From contig JAPQWV010001109.1 in assembly GCA_027422505.1 (NCBI GenBank), positions 59,702-123,701 of the forward strand: a stretch of DNA of 64,000 nt, given 5' to 3'. The stretch is from Craterostigma plantagineum (taxonomy: Eukaryota; Streptophyta; Magnoliopsida; Lamiales; Linderniaceae). The stretch's first letter is position 1. The number at the start of each line of letters is the position of its first letter. The translations under genes and the position numbers were made by a program. Under the pieces are notes generated by a model, which saw nothing but the letters and a program-made list of their open reading frames with translations, was not told where the DNA came from and searched no databases. Positions 34,358 through 47,301 of this stretch are shown here, in pieces.

Positions 34358-37300
34358 TTGCAGGTCTGTCATGTGTGGTATCTAGACTCGGGTTGCTCCA
34401 CACACATGACGGGGAACAAGGAGCTGTTGAGCAACTTCTCCGAGCGCTATCTCGGAAGGGTCTCCTTCGGAAACAGTCAAATGGCGCCAATTCTCGGAAC
34501 TGGTGATCTCGTCCATGACAAACCGACGATCAAGGGCATCTCTTACGTTGAGGGTTTGAGCTACAATCTCTTCAGCATAGGTCGTTTCTACGACAAAGGA
34601 TACAAGGTTCTCTTCGAATCTGACATCTGCAGCATTATAGATGCATCGGGACTGCCACTTCTTTCTGGAACGCGCACGTCTCACCTCTACGTACTCAATC
34701 TCACGACCTCTCGACCAGTATGCCTTCTCTCTCGGGCTGCACCTAAGTTGAATGGTCTATGGCACCGAAGGCTTTCACATCTCAATTTCAAGACTATCAA
34801 CAAACTGCGTCAGAATAAACTCGTCAACGGTCTACCCCAACTAACATATCATAAGGAACACCTCTGCTCTGCCTGTGAATTGGGGAAGATGAAGCGATCG
34901 TCTCACATATCCAAGGAAACACCGTCCTCTAAGCTCATCCTCGAGCTCTTACATATGGATCTATGTGGCCCAATGCCTACGGCCACACTCGGAGGAAGAC
35001 GGTATATTCTTGTGATTATCGACGATTTTTCACGCTACACATGGACGAAACTCATTCATACAAAGGATGAAGTTCCTGATATAATTATCGAGTTTGTTGT
35101 TACGTCCCAAACTCTTCATCAACAGAAGGTTCGGATTATCAGAACTGACAACGGAACTGAGTTTAAGAACAAGAAGCTCAGTGATTTCTATGCCACTCAG
35201 GGCATCACTCAGCAGTTCTCAGCTGTGAACACACCGGAACAGAATGGTGTCGTTGAGCGTAAGAACAGGACACTAGTTGAAGCAGCCAGGACTCTCCTCA
35301 TTCAATCCGGCCTTCCTCACACTCTTTGGGGCGAAGCAATTCAAACGGCCTGTTACACACAGAACCGGGCTTCCATCCACAAGAGATTCAACCGCACTCC
35401 ATACGAGATGTTGAACAACCGTCGTATACCAGATATATCTTATCTAAGGGTCTTCGGATGCCGATGTTTTGTTGCCAACGATCGCCAACATCTTGGGAAG
35501 CTTGATCCAAAAGCACTCGAAGGAATCTTTGTTGGTTATTCACTAAACTCGAAGGCATACAGAGTCTATCTTAAGGAGAAACGATCTGTCATTGAGAGCA
35601 CAAATGTCACCTTTGACGAAAGCGAAGGCGACCTCATGGCTTCTGCTCATATTAGTCCAGAACCAGGTCTTCTACAGTCGTTGACAAAAGGACAACCTTC
35701 AACGGCGGGAACTTCCTCATCTGAGGGCAACTCTGGTGAACTGGACCTCGATCTACTTTTCGAGTACTTCTATCCAGTTCCCAAGACTCCCGCCGCCACC
35801 ACTGAACCTACCGCTGCACCCACTCCACCTACACCACCAGATATCGGCAATGACGTCGTCCCTCCAAACTTGGACGCACTCAATCTCAATGAAGACGACA
35901 TTTTACCCAACCCTGGGAACATTACTGATCCTGATGCTGAACCCTCTCAATCCACTACGGTTGAGATCTCTTCTTCGGACACCGAACCCCAATCTAATGA
36001 GTCTCAAATCGATACAAATGCGGCCAGCTCCTCACAAACAAATGTACCACTTTGGGCTCGCTCTCACCCTACCGATCAGATTATTGGGGATCCCACATCC
36101 GGTGTTTCGACGCGTTCAGCCACGATGAATGAAAGTCTGTTTGCTTGCTATCTCAGTCAAGTCGAACCATCACGAGTAGCTGAAGCTCTCAACGATCCTG
36201 ATTGGCTGATTGCAATGCAGGAGGAAATAAATCAGTTTGAACGTCTACAAGTTTGGGAACTCGTACCACGACCTCACAACAGATCCATTATCGGCACGAA
36301 GTGGATCTTCAAGAACAAAAAGGACAAAGACGGTGTTGTCATCCGCAATAAAGCAAGACTTGTGGCTAAAGGGTACAACCAACAAGAGGAATCGACTACG
36401 ATGAAACTTTTGCCCCCGTTGCCAGGATCGAAGCTATAAGAATTTTTCTTGCCTTTGCTGCTCACAAGAACTTTAAAGTCTACCAAATGGATGTGAAGAC
36501 TGCATTTCTGAATGGATTTCTCAAAGAAGAAGTGTACGTTGATCAACCTGAAGGGTTCTTGAGCGAAGAGTTTCCTCATCACGTTTATCGACTCTACAAG
36601 GCTCTCTACGGACTAAAACAAGCTCCCCGAGCTTGGTATGACGTCCTTTCAGATTTCCTCGTTCAGTCAGGATTGAAGAAAGGATCTCTGGATACAACCC
36701 TCTTCACCAAGCGGAGTGACCCTGACATCATGATTGTACAGATTTATGTCGATGACATCATTTTTGGATCGACTGAACCACAACTGTGTGAAGAGTTCGC
36801 AGATTTGATGAAAGAAAAATTCGAAATGAGTATGATGGGCGAGATGAATTTCTTTCTTGGTCTTCAAGTAAAACAACTCCCCGACGGAATCTTCATCAAC
36901 CAGTCCAAATACATCCATGACATCCTCGAGAAATATTGAATGAAGGATGCTAAGACTGCTGCAACACCTATGTCTCCCTCTGGCCGACCCGACGCGGACC
37001 CATCTGGTGCTCCTGTCGACCAAACCGTCTATCGTGGGATAATAGGCTCTCTTCTATACCTCACTGCTAGTCAACCGGATATCGTTCTCTCGACAGGAAT
37101 CTGCGCTCGTTTTCAGGCTACACCGAAGGAATCCCATCTCACTGCTGTCAAAAGGATTCTCCGCTATCTCAAAGGAACACCCAATCTGGGTTTGTGGTAC
37201 CCCACTCGATCGGACTTCAAGCTGGTTGGATTCTCTGACTCGGATTACGCAGGATGCAAGATGGATAGAAAAAGCACCTCTGGAGCTGCACACTTCTTGG

Positions 37301-37692
37301 GCGGTAAACTCGTGAGTTGGTCGTCTCGAAAACAAAATTGTGTCTCAACTTCGTCGACGGAGGCAGAATATGTCGCCGCCGCTAGTTGTTGTTCACAGCT
37401 TTTGTGGATGAGAACCCAACTACGAGATTTTAATTTTCATGTTGATAAAATTCCCATTTATTGTGACTCAAAGAGTGCAATTGCGATGACGAGTAATCCA
37501 GTACATCACTCGAGGACGAAACACATAGATATTCGTCACCACTTCATCAAAGAACATGTCGAACAAGGGACGATTGAATTGCACTACGTCACAACCGAAG
37601 ATCAACTGGCCGACATTTTTACAAAACCGTTGGATGTCAAACGATTCCAACACCTTGTGACTATGTTGGGCATGTTGAATCTTCCGTTGTGA
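34358..37692 (+). pseudogene. Cop-2 pol: protease, integrase, RT, RNase H; one frameshift and one stop
   Basis: The first frame has 693 residues: protease (VWYLDSGCSTHMTG, DSG at 10-12), GAG-pre-integrase HHCC (LWHRRLSH, CSACELGK, about 130-175), integrase core with the three acidic residues in HMDLCGP, RTDNGTEF and NGVVERKNR, a Pro/Ser/Thr-rich linker, and the RT start ([14 protein letters not shown]). One base missing from a G run near 36389 shifts the frame. RT then goes on ([25 protein letters not shown] near 36748-36774) to a TGA at 36937-36939. After it, in the same frame, RNase H runs to 37692 (DSDYAGCKMDRKST, STEAEYVAA, ADIFTKPLD). All catalytic motifs are intact, so two point changes alone disable it. 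Confidence 0.93.
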
Positions 37693-39420
37693 TCAATCGA
37701 CCCTACATGAATATTGATGAAGTGTACATATTTCCTTTTCCACTTCACTCCAATTTCTATGTGTCTTCTGAATTATATCTTTTGAGGGGGAGTTTTCGAT
37801 TAAGGGGGAGCGTCTGATTTTTCCATTATTTAAAAAGGAGTTTTTCGATTAAGGGGGAGTTTCTGATTTTGGGTTGAAACTTTAAAGTTTGGACAAACTA
37901 AGTCAAAATTGGACCGATTAAAATATTTTGGGTTGAATTTTAAAATTTCTAGTCAAACAGGGTCAAATTGGACCAATTGAACTTCAATTGGACCCAATTT
38001 TGACCAAGCCCGCGAAATTCAACTCAGATGAGGTTTTGACCAAGCCCACGAAATTTCGGCCCGTCAACTCAAAATTCGCATGAACAGTCACCAAAACCCT
38101 AAAACCCCAAAACCCTTAACGTTTTTTTTCACAATTCTAAAAATCCCAAGAAAATTCAAAAATTTCGCAACTCCTCAACTCATCGTCGTCGCCCAATTTG
38201 CACTCAAAATCCGTTTATCTGCATTCTCCGTCTTCAAAATCAGCATTTCGGTATGGATACACCTCAAATAACCCAAATTTCTGTTCGTTTTATCCTATTT
38301 TTGCCCCGCATTGATTAAATCCGTTAGGTTAGGATAAATTTTCTCGGCTCTGAATCGAACACATATTAGGTTTTTGATGTTTAAAACCCCCAAATATGCA
38401 TTGCCCATCCAATTTCGAGTCGATTGAGTCCCGATTATTGCATTTTGGATGAAATTTGAGTAGGTCTAAGGTTAAAATCATTGCGTCGTTTCGCACGATG
38501 TCGGACTGTGTTCTTCACCGCGAAGAAAAAAATAAAAAAAAAATTCTCAGAAAATTGTTTTAAACGTTAAATTTCGCTGCTACAGTGAGAAAAGTTCCGC
38601 GAAACTTTTTCCGAGAAACTTCTTACGTTAAAAATTTTGCTGCTACAGTGACAAAGAAACTGCGAAACTTTCACCCGAGAATTTACATGTGTTAATTTTT
38701 TTTTCGCTGCTACAGCATGTTAAGTCCCGCGAAAGTTTATCTGAGAAAATCTTTTTCCCTCACGACACAACTTTCTCTGCTACAGTGAGTTTAGCCCCGA
38801 GAAATTCTAATACACTTCACTTCATATTACATATTTTTCGCAACTACAGTGAACAAAAATTTTCTCAGTCCACAAAGCCTTTTCCCTCCGCGAAACTTTC
38901 ATAGAACTTGCGAAAATCCTTATATGCGAAAATTCATGGATATACTACATGTGAATGTTCTTTGATACATGCGAAAAATTTGAACAACTAGTAAGATTTC
39001 CTAACTTGCGAAATTTCCCATACTTGCGAAATTTTACTCAATCTGCGAAAATTTCTCACGACATGTCTATGTGATAAAACTTGCGAAAATTTCTCATTAC
39101 ATGCGAAACATTTGGACAACTTGCAAAAATTCTTGACATGCGACAACCTTCCAATACATGCGAAATCTTACTCTATCTGCGAAATTTTCTCGGCATGCCT
39201 ACATATCATAATCTGCGAAAATTTTTCACTACTTACATGCGAAAATTGTCTTCAATTCAAAATTACTAAGTGCTAAATCCTTTTTGCATGCGAAAATTTT
39301 TTGAAACAACAGGCGAGACTTCCTAACTTGCGAAAATTTTCCATGTCTATTTGTTTAGCAAATTCTCTCATCTCACATTAATTCCTACTAATCATATTAC
39401 AATTACTGTCAAGCGCAAAT
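37693..39420 (+). repeat. Cop-2 spacer between pol and extra ORF: internal polypurine copies and motif array
   Basis: No gene. Three AGGGGGAG tracts (37781-37792, 37801-37810, 37851-37859) lie just after pol, two of them within a roughly 50-bp duplicated block. From about 38500 to 39330, more than 20 GCGAAATTT/GAGAAATTT/TGCGAAAATTT variants, several followed by GCTACAGTGA, form an array of the same class as the leader at 30450-31075. Confidence 0.72.
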
Positions 39421-42400
39421 ATGACTGAAAAAGATCAAAGCACAATTGAAGCGCTTGAGGCGGCTGCAATCCAAAGGGACATTGCTGGCATCGAACTCAA
39501 CACGCGTCTCTATGTCCCACCACCCGAGCAGATCTTCCCACTAAGTCAATGGGCGGCCCTGATTCCCAACAACTACAAGGTGGACCTGCACAGCTTTCGG
39601 TGCGATGCCCCCGTAATTGTCGAAATCCTCCAAGGGCACCCACTTCGCCATGCCCTCATATATGGCGAGCCAGAAGCACAGGTGTATCTTCAACAATTCT
39701 GGCATACACTGCAACTAGCTGGACCACTCCATCTTGCCAAAACCTTATCCGCCCAAATTGATCAAGAAACTGTGGTCCTCACTCGCAAACTACTACAAGA
39801 AGTGCTTCAACTCCCAATCTACTCACCATACGACCCACTACCAACCCATGAACAACTCATCGAGGACATAGACCGGCTGGGCTATCAACCAGAAACCAAG
39901 AAGAAGAAGGGCCCACTTGTCCTTAGTGAAGTCATCACCCGCAACCTACCTCAACCCTGGCGCACACTGTACTTGCTGGTGAACAAATGCATGTCAGGGA
40001 AGCATGCTGGTCAGGACCGGGGAAACTCTCAAATCCTCACCATCCTCACCGGCATCGCTCACAACCGCAAGTACAACTACGCCGACATCATCTGGATGGA
40101 TCTTGTCTCAATGATCCAACGTCGCGACCGGGAAGTTGCCAAGGGAGCCACAAACCGCTTCGTCCCTTACATGCGGTGGCTCCCAGCTCTCATCAGACAT
40201 TTCCGGTTGCACTCCACCAACATTCGCATCCGACCGGCAGCGGAACACTTCCTCATCCCCACGGTCGAGAAGTTCGCGAAGAAAAACACCCCGGCGAAGG
40301 ACCGACACGCCATGATAATTCCGGACGAAGTTCTCGCCTACGCAGACCAGACAAATCCACACGTCCAGGAATATCGCGCCTCAACCGCCTCATTCCGAGA
40401 AAGCCCCAGACCCCTATCTACGGTCCCTACGGCGCAGATCAACCCCACTGCTCCCAACCTCGGGACTAGCCAAACCCCCACCACCACCTCCAAAAAGTCA
40501 TCGAGTCGCGCCGCATCCTCTTCCACCCGCGCTCCGAGAAAACGGTCGCGAGAGGATGACGTAAGCCGCCCCACGGAGCGTCGATCGAAACAAAAGCACG
40601 ATCGACCTCCTCAGCCACAGATAAGCCGAGCCGAACCAATAGGTACAGGAGGTGATGTGTTCACCTCCCGAGTAGAAGTCGTGGCATCTGGCTCAACCAC
40701 GCAAACGACCCCACCAACCCACTTATCTTCCTCTCTACAGGAAGATATTTCATTCCACGAGGAGCCACGTATACCATCGACATCCCACTTGGAGATAGTC
40801 GATGTTGAAACAAGCAGTCCCTCGCCTCAGACTGCATCCTCTTCATGCACATCGAGTATAGTGCCCTCACTCCCCATAGTTTCATCCATTTCTAGGACAC
40901 ATACACCTTTTACTGCACCACAGAGTCTTCATGACTCTGTCAGAACGCTCGGTGATGTCTCTGTGACTGAGAGCGGAAGAACTAGCACGGCCAACATCAC
41001 AACAACCCTGAGCCTAGGCCATCATTCGATTGAGTCCGTCTCATCGATAATGCCAACGGGAAGTCTAAGTGACCCCGTCTTTTCCAGTCATGTGCAAACG
41101 GGCGGCCGATCGGCAATCTTCTCCGATTCGGTGTCAGTTGGCATTCTCCGTGAATCCAACTTGTTAACCTTACCCACTTTCGTCATCGAGACCGCGCTAG
41201 AGACCCGTCTTCAAGAGTTTGCAAAGACTCTTGAGGCGTCGATTCTCGATAAAGTTTACGCGCGTCTCGATGCGTCCACCGTCGACAAAGGGAAAGGTGT
41301 GGCCCCGGAGACGCCACCACCGACTCAGAATGTGGATGCTGAAGCCATTCTCTCTGCCATTTCCGTGAAGGAGCTATTCTACCTTCTACGAGCAAGATTC
41401 GAGTCGATGACGGAACTCGACGAGGAGGAACAGCAGATGAAGAGAATGATGACTCAACCCATGACTTGCCGCGCTCAAGGCGAGTCCAGCGGGATCAGGC
41501 GCGACGATCAAGACGATGATCAAGATCGCCGCGAGGGAGAGAATAGGCAGCTAGGCCAACAATCCCAAGGACTCATGCACTCGACGCCGTCCTCCTCCTC
41601 CGGGCCTGAAACAACGCCCGTAACAGAAACCTCACACCAAACTAGCCAAAAAACACACCTTATCTACCCTGAGTCACTAGCCAAATCACCCTCACCACCA
41701 CCCACTACCGTCTCCAAAACTCTAATGTCACATCGACGTTAGAGACCACCCCCACACCGTCTCCACCCACAGTCTCCGAACCTCTAACTATCACATCGAT
41801 GTTAGAGGCCACCACCACACCTACACCACCCGACACCCAAATCATCCTTGCCAAAACCATCACCACAACTGAACCACCAGAGTCTCCACCACAACCATCC
41901 CCACAATCCACAAACTCTTTTGACGCAACACCCTCGCCACCACACAGCGACACTCCTCTCAACACCGATTCCAACATAGCTCCCGAGGACGTCTACTGCG
42001 CACAGAACGAGATCGAAGCCTACATCTTCAATGATGAATGGCTGTACACACCCGCCGATGCAGTAGCAGCCAGGAAGCTGGTGGAAAACGCTCGACGTCT
42101 GCTAATGGAAGCCTCACTAACGCTGATCAACACTGCAGACAACGAGGACGGAGAGGAGTACGACGCTGAACCTGCCGAGCTCGAGAACATCCTACAATTC
42201 CAAACGCAGCAAACTGAGGCCCCCATCTGCAAAGTCACTGACCTCCGCCAAGAGTCCAAAGGACCTGTCCATTACCCAGTATTCACAGTAATGAGGCAGG
42301 ATGAGAGCTACTGTGAAGTCAGTGAGGCGGACTTCAAGTTTCTGCGCCTGGGCGACCTGTACAGCATGCTGGAATCCATGAAGCAGTTCAGACTCGTCCT

Positions 42401-42865
42401 CAGAAGCTCTGGACATCTCGTACGTGCTGAACCGGTCACCATGGATATGTGGCTCTCAAACGCCACATGCTCCGACAGGTCAGATTCTTCGCCGCCCACG
42501 ATCTGCAGATGGCCGTGGAGCACAACCTGAAGAAGGTGAATCTGACTCGCCCATCTTTCAAGAACGCGGACGACTACCGAGAAGGCGATGTGATCGACGG
42601 AGACGATCCGGCGGTCGCCTACTCGAACTATAAGGGAAAGATGAGGATGCTGCGCTGCTCCGAAGTGGCAAAGTTCTCGGATGGAACGCTCACCATCATC
42701 CAAGACAAACTCATGAAGATTTGCCGCATACTTTCAGAAGAAGATCCTCTCTGCCGATCCAAGTTCGCGAAGCTCATTGACGCTATAGCTAATCGAATGG
42801 TACTTCGAAGGAATCTCCGCGCCTTCGAGTTCAAGCTAGGGCTTCGGAAAACACTCACACGCTAA
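39421..42865 (+). pseudogene. Cop-2 extra 3' ORF (two conserved domains, unknown function), two frame breaks
   Basis: The ATG is at 39421. The first frame has 773 residues. A conserved N-terminal domain spans about 45-300 (HSFRCDAPVIVEILQGHPL, VYLQQFWHT, LGYQP, PWRTLY, NKCMSGKHAGQDRGN, NRKYNYADIIW, PYMRWLPALIRHF). It is followed by a long Ser/Thr/Pro-rich middle with a basic patch (RKRSREDD near 375). The frame changes near 41727 and near 42450, the second at a G run. The C-terminal part (41799-42865) has RQVRFFAAHDLQMAVEHN and KFSDGTLTII, then the stop at 42863-42865. Both ends match the extra ORF of Cop-1. Similar proteins downstream of copia pol are known from other eudicots, for example Asteraceae, without a function. 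I see no catalytic motif, signal peptide or membrane span. Confidence 0.8.
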
Positions 42866-42910
42866 TCCACCACCGCTACGCTCAAGATCCAAGACTCCCA
42901 ACAATTGACA

Positions 42911-42923
42911 CAAAGGGGGAGAT
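42911..42923 (+). other. Cop-2 polypurine tract
   Basis: CAAAGGGGGAGAT immediately before the 3' LTR. Confidence 0.92.
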
Positions 42924-43219
42924 TGTTAGGATATTTAATAGATTGTGTCAATAGTTTAGGTCTTAGGATTTATTTTGTAATTATCCTTTAGCTTAGGCTT
43001 AGGACTATAATGTAATTATCTTATATTTAGTGGTTGGGCCTTAATATACCTAGGGTTAATGTGGTATATAAGGTTTTACCAACTCACTTTTGAAAGTAAT
43101 CAAAGATAAAAGGCTTATCCAAATTTTTCACACAATACACACACTCAAAGGTGAGAATACTCCCTTTTCATTCCATTAAAGCCTCTTTGATTCCTTGTTT
43201 GGTGCAATCGGGACCAACA
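42924..43219 (+). repeat. Cop-2 3' LTR (296 bp)
   Basis: It differs from the 5' LTR at three positions only: G for A near 43033, A for T near 43104, and C for T near 43183. No indels. Confidence 0.95.
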
Positions 43220-43759
43220 ACACTCGTAGAAATAAAAGAGCTATTTCCACTTTTAAGATAGTTGCTTCTACTTATTCACTTCAGCCAATCACCTTTAGAA
43301 GCACCAACTTCGAAATAGGCTCTACGTCAAAAATCATTCTGAAACAAATGCCACAAGGAAGACTCGTAGGAAACAAGATCCAGCCATAAAGAAAGCTTAT
43401 GGCGCCGTACATGAATGTACTCACCTAAGGTATCCTGTAGAAATTAAATCCCCAAAGCACCTTAGGAGACTATCATAAGAAAAGATCTTTTCCTCAGTCA
43501 AACCCTCCAAAGCATTTGTACGTGCTGAAACCTTCCCTGTAAGGTTCAACCCAAATGGGTTCCTAAATCTCCGCCTAGGACGACGAAAGCCAAAAGGGCC
43601 AAGTCTCCTATAGAGGAAAAACCCAAACCCACTTTTTCAAAAGTACAATGGGTTATTAAGACTCTTCCAAAATAGATTTAGGAGTCATATCTGAACCCAA
43701 AACTAAATCTGCTAATCCGAGAGGATCCATGCTTAAGTGGGTCCCTAAAGCTCTCTAAA
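43220..43759 (+). pseudogene. Cop-1 gag tail, after the Cop-2 insertion
   Basis: Resumes at the second copy of ACACT. Decayed Gag C-terminal sequence, basic and Lys/Pro-rich, in several frames. It ends with KWVPKAL and a TAA at about 43757-43759; a WVPK-like end before the protease is usual for SIRE-type Gag. Then TTATTTTTGCAG leads into the protease frame. Confidence 0.65.
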
Positions 43760-43783
43760 TTATTTTTGCAGATCCATCATGTG

Positions 43784-46700
43784 TGGTACCTCGACTCTGG
43801 TTGCTCCACACACATGACTGGTAATCAAGAGCCGCTGAGCAACTACAAAGACCGACCAAACGGCAAAGTCAGATTTGGGAACAACGATTCAGCCCCGATT
43901 CTAGGACTTGGAGATATCATTCTGAAGAACTGATCATCAAAGATGTCTCATACGTCGAAGGCCTCCGCCATAACTTGTTCAGCATAGGCCAATTCTGTGA
44001 CAAAGGCTTCCAGGTGGTCTTCCATGCTGACCGGTGCAGAATTTTGGATAGTCAGGACACAGAACTCCTTCAAGGACTTCGGAGATTCAATCTTTACACG
44101 ATCAACCTGACGTCTGTGCGGCCCTCGACAGCTGTATGCCTCATTTCTCAGACTGATTTACAGAGGAACAGCTTATGGCATCAACGACTGTCTCATCTGA
44201 ATATGAAAGCTCTCCAACGCCTTTCTACAAAAAAGTTGGTTCACGGTCTTCCAACCATACGCTACAAAAGGAGCATCACTGTTCGGCATGTCACCTAGGA
44301 AAAATGAAGCGAGCATCTCATCACGTCCAGCAAATAGCGTCTACTTCTCGACCACTGGAACTAATTCACATGGATCTCTGTGGTCCGATGCAGACTCAGA
44401 GTATCAATGGAAGAAAGTATGGCCTTGTGATTGTAGATGACTATTCTCGCTACACGTGGACAAAGTTCCTCCGAACGAAAGATGAGACTGGTGACTTGAT
44501 TATCAATTTTGTGAACACAACTCAAAATCTGCTGCAACAGACTATTCAAGTTGTTCGAACAGACAACGGCACTGAGTTCAAGAACAATCACCTCAGTGAG
44601 TTTTATCAGAAACTGAGAATAAGTCAACAATTTTCAGCCGCCAAAACACCTCAAAAAAGTGGGGTCGTTGAAAGGAAAAATCGAACACTAGTGGAAGCCG
44701 CTCGTACAATGCTGATCCAATCGGGACTTCCACACTTTCTATTGGCTGAAGCAGTCAATACCGCTTGTTTTACTCAAAACAGGACGGTGGTTCACAAACG
44801 GTTCAACAAGACTCCGTACGAGGTTGTGAATAATAGAGTGCCCAACATCTCTTTCATTAAAGTCTTCGGGTGCAAGTGCTTTGTGGCGAACGACGAGAGC
44901 AACGTGCAAAGTTCGACCCTAAAGCATTCGAAGCTACATTTGTCGGGTATTCTTTAACATCAAAAGCGTACCGAGTATACATCAAGTCCAACCGAACTAT
45001 TAAGAAAAGCTTTAATGTCACTTTTCACGAAGTGGCAGATATGGCTTCTGGTCAATTCAGTCGAGGACCCGTGCCTCACCCGTTGGTTCCTGGCTCAATT
45101 CAGTTCAGGACCCGTTCTCAACCCGTTGGCTTATGAAGACAACATTTCAGAACCCGTAATCACTGTGTGTTGTCACAAAACCAACAGAAGATGGCAACAA
45201 CTTCAGGATCAGTGTCAGACGAAGCAACGAGACTTGCAATAGACGACTTGGATTCTCTCTTCGAACCGGTATATCGGTCATACACGACGACACCAACAAT
45301 GGATTCTCTACCGAACGAGACCGACGTACCAAGTTCATCTCACACCTCTACCCCACCCGATTCAGAATTGCCACAGAACACAGAAGAACCTACAGTGGTC
45401 ATCGAGGAAGTATCATCAGAGACGATCAATCCAAGTGCAGTATTGGAACTTCCTCAGACAAATGATCAATCGGAGACTATAGGCAATCTAGATCCGCAGA
45501 TGACTGACGCATCGACTTCAGCCTTGCCTCATGAGCGCAAGTGGACGAGAGGCCACTCGGTTGATCAGATAATTGGCGATCCTTGGGTTGGTGTGAGGAC
45601 ACATCGTCAACACAGTCTTTTCAGTTGCTTCCTGAGCCAAAACGAGCCTACCAAAGTAGCAGACGCTCTTCGAGACCCGGATTGGACAATTGCAATGCAA
45701 GAGGAAATCAATCAATTCGAACGTCTTCAAGTGTGGACCTTGGTACCCCGTTCACATGGGAAAACAGTGGTCGGAACTAAATGGGTTTTCAAGAATAAGA
45801 AAAATGAAGATGGTGAAGTGATCCGGAACAAAGCAAGGCTAGTTGCTAAGGGATATAATCAACAGGAAGGAATCGACTACGACGAGACTTATGCTCCTGT
45901 TGCCCGTATCGAAGCTATCCGCCTCCTGCTGGCTTATGCGGCTCACAAAGACTTCAAAGTCTATCAGATGGATGTTAAAACCGCCTTTCTCAACGGCGTG
46001 TTAAAAGAAGAAGTCTACGTCGCTCAGCCGGAAGGTTTTTTGATCAAGAACATCCCGATCATGTCTATCGCTTGGACAAAGCTCTCGGACTAAACAAGCC
46101 CCACGTGCTTGGTACGATGTCCTGAGTGATTTCCTCGTGAAGTTTGGATTCATACGAGGAACGATAGACACAACCCTCTTCATTAAATGGCATGACAAAG
46201 ATCTGATGGTCGTCCAAGTATACGTCGACGACATCATCTTCGGATCAATAAATCCTCGGCTCTGCAAGAAGTTTGGAGATCTCATGAAGAGCAAATTCGA
46301 GATGAGTCACATGGGAGAGATGCAATTTTTCTTAGGCCTTAAAGTCAAGCAGCTCAATGGTGGAATTTTCACCAGTCAGACAAAATACATCAAAGATCTT
46401 CTGAAGAAGTTTCATCAAGACCAGAGCAAGTCTCTCAACACTCCTATGTCACCAAGCTGCAAGTTGGATGCTGATCCCACTGGTAAATCGGTCGGCATCA
46501 CACTGTATCGCAGTATCATTGGATCTCTTCTTTACCTCACTTCGAGCCGGCCAGACATCATGTTTGCCACTTGCTTATGTGCCCGTTTTCAAGCCGATCC
46601 CAAAGAATCCCATATTCTCGCGGTCAAAAGAATTTTACGCTACCTTAAGGGCACCTCTACCCTTGGCCTATGGTATCCAAAGGGTACGAATTTTAAACTC

Positions 46701-47165
46701 ATCGGCTACACTGACACTGACTATGCAGGTTGCCGAATGGACAGGAAAAGCACGTCCGGTGGCGCTCAATTTTTAGGCAAAAAGCTGGTTTGTTGGTCAT
46801 CCAAAAAGCAGAACTGTGTGTCCACTTCGACGGCCGAAGCAGAATACGTAGCTGCTGCCAGCTATTGCTCACAGATGCTGTGGATGCGGACACAGCTTCG
46901 CGACTATGGGTACAATCTAAATAATATACCCATATATAGTGATAGTCAGAGTGCAATTGCCATAACTTGCAATCCTGTTCATCATTCACGCACAAAACAC
47001 ATAGACATTAGATATCATTTTATCAAAGATCACGTAGAAAAAGGCATGATAGAGATGTACTTTGTGAACACCGAATTTCAACTAGCCGACATTTTCACCA
47101 AGGCCTTGGATGAGAAACGATTTCAATTCCTTGTCCGAAAATTAGGCATGTTGAATCTTCCGTAA
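43784..47165 (+). pseudogene. Cop-1 pol: protease, integrase, RT, RNase H, several frameshifts
   Basis: Protease (WYLDSGCSTHMTG, from 43784). GAG-pre-integrase (43975-44298, LWHQRLSHLNMK). Integrase core (44175-44957: HMDLCGPM, RTDNGTEF, SGVVERKNR). Linker (45000-45500). RT (45590-46093 and 46137 on: [45 protein letters not shown] near 46220-46246). RNase H (to 47165: DTDYAGCRMDRKST, AEAEYVAA, ADIFTKALD). Frame changes lie between 43800 and 43975, near 44270, 44900 and 46080, the last including a short deletion after the DKAL motif. All catalytic motifs survive in one frame or another. The product is clearly related to Cop-2 pol. Confidence 0.9.
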
Positions 47166-47266
47166 TATGGCATTACCTGATCTTCTGTGCTATCACATGC
47201 TCTATTCTATTGTTTTCCATGTTTATTTGTCCTTATCTTGCGTGATAAAAATAATATAAAGATAAA

Positions 47267-47301
<35 letters not shown>

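Larger units (their letters stand above)
29699..43219 (+). mobile_element. Cop-2: Ty1/copia element with extra 3' ORF, inserted in Cop-1 gag
   Basis: 13.52 kb. Identical-length LTRs of 296 bp (29699-29994, 42924-43219) differ at only three positions, and the perfect target duplication ACACT lies at 29694-29698 and 43220-43224. Order: LTR, primer site, leader with motif array, gag, pol, spacer with polypurine copies and motif array, extra ORF, polypurine tract, LTR. It is the same architecture as Cop-1, with related but clearly different proteins. It is young by LTR comparison, yet gag, pol and the extra ORF each have at least one frame break, mostly single bases missing from G runs. Confidence 0.95.
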
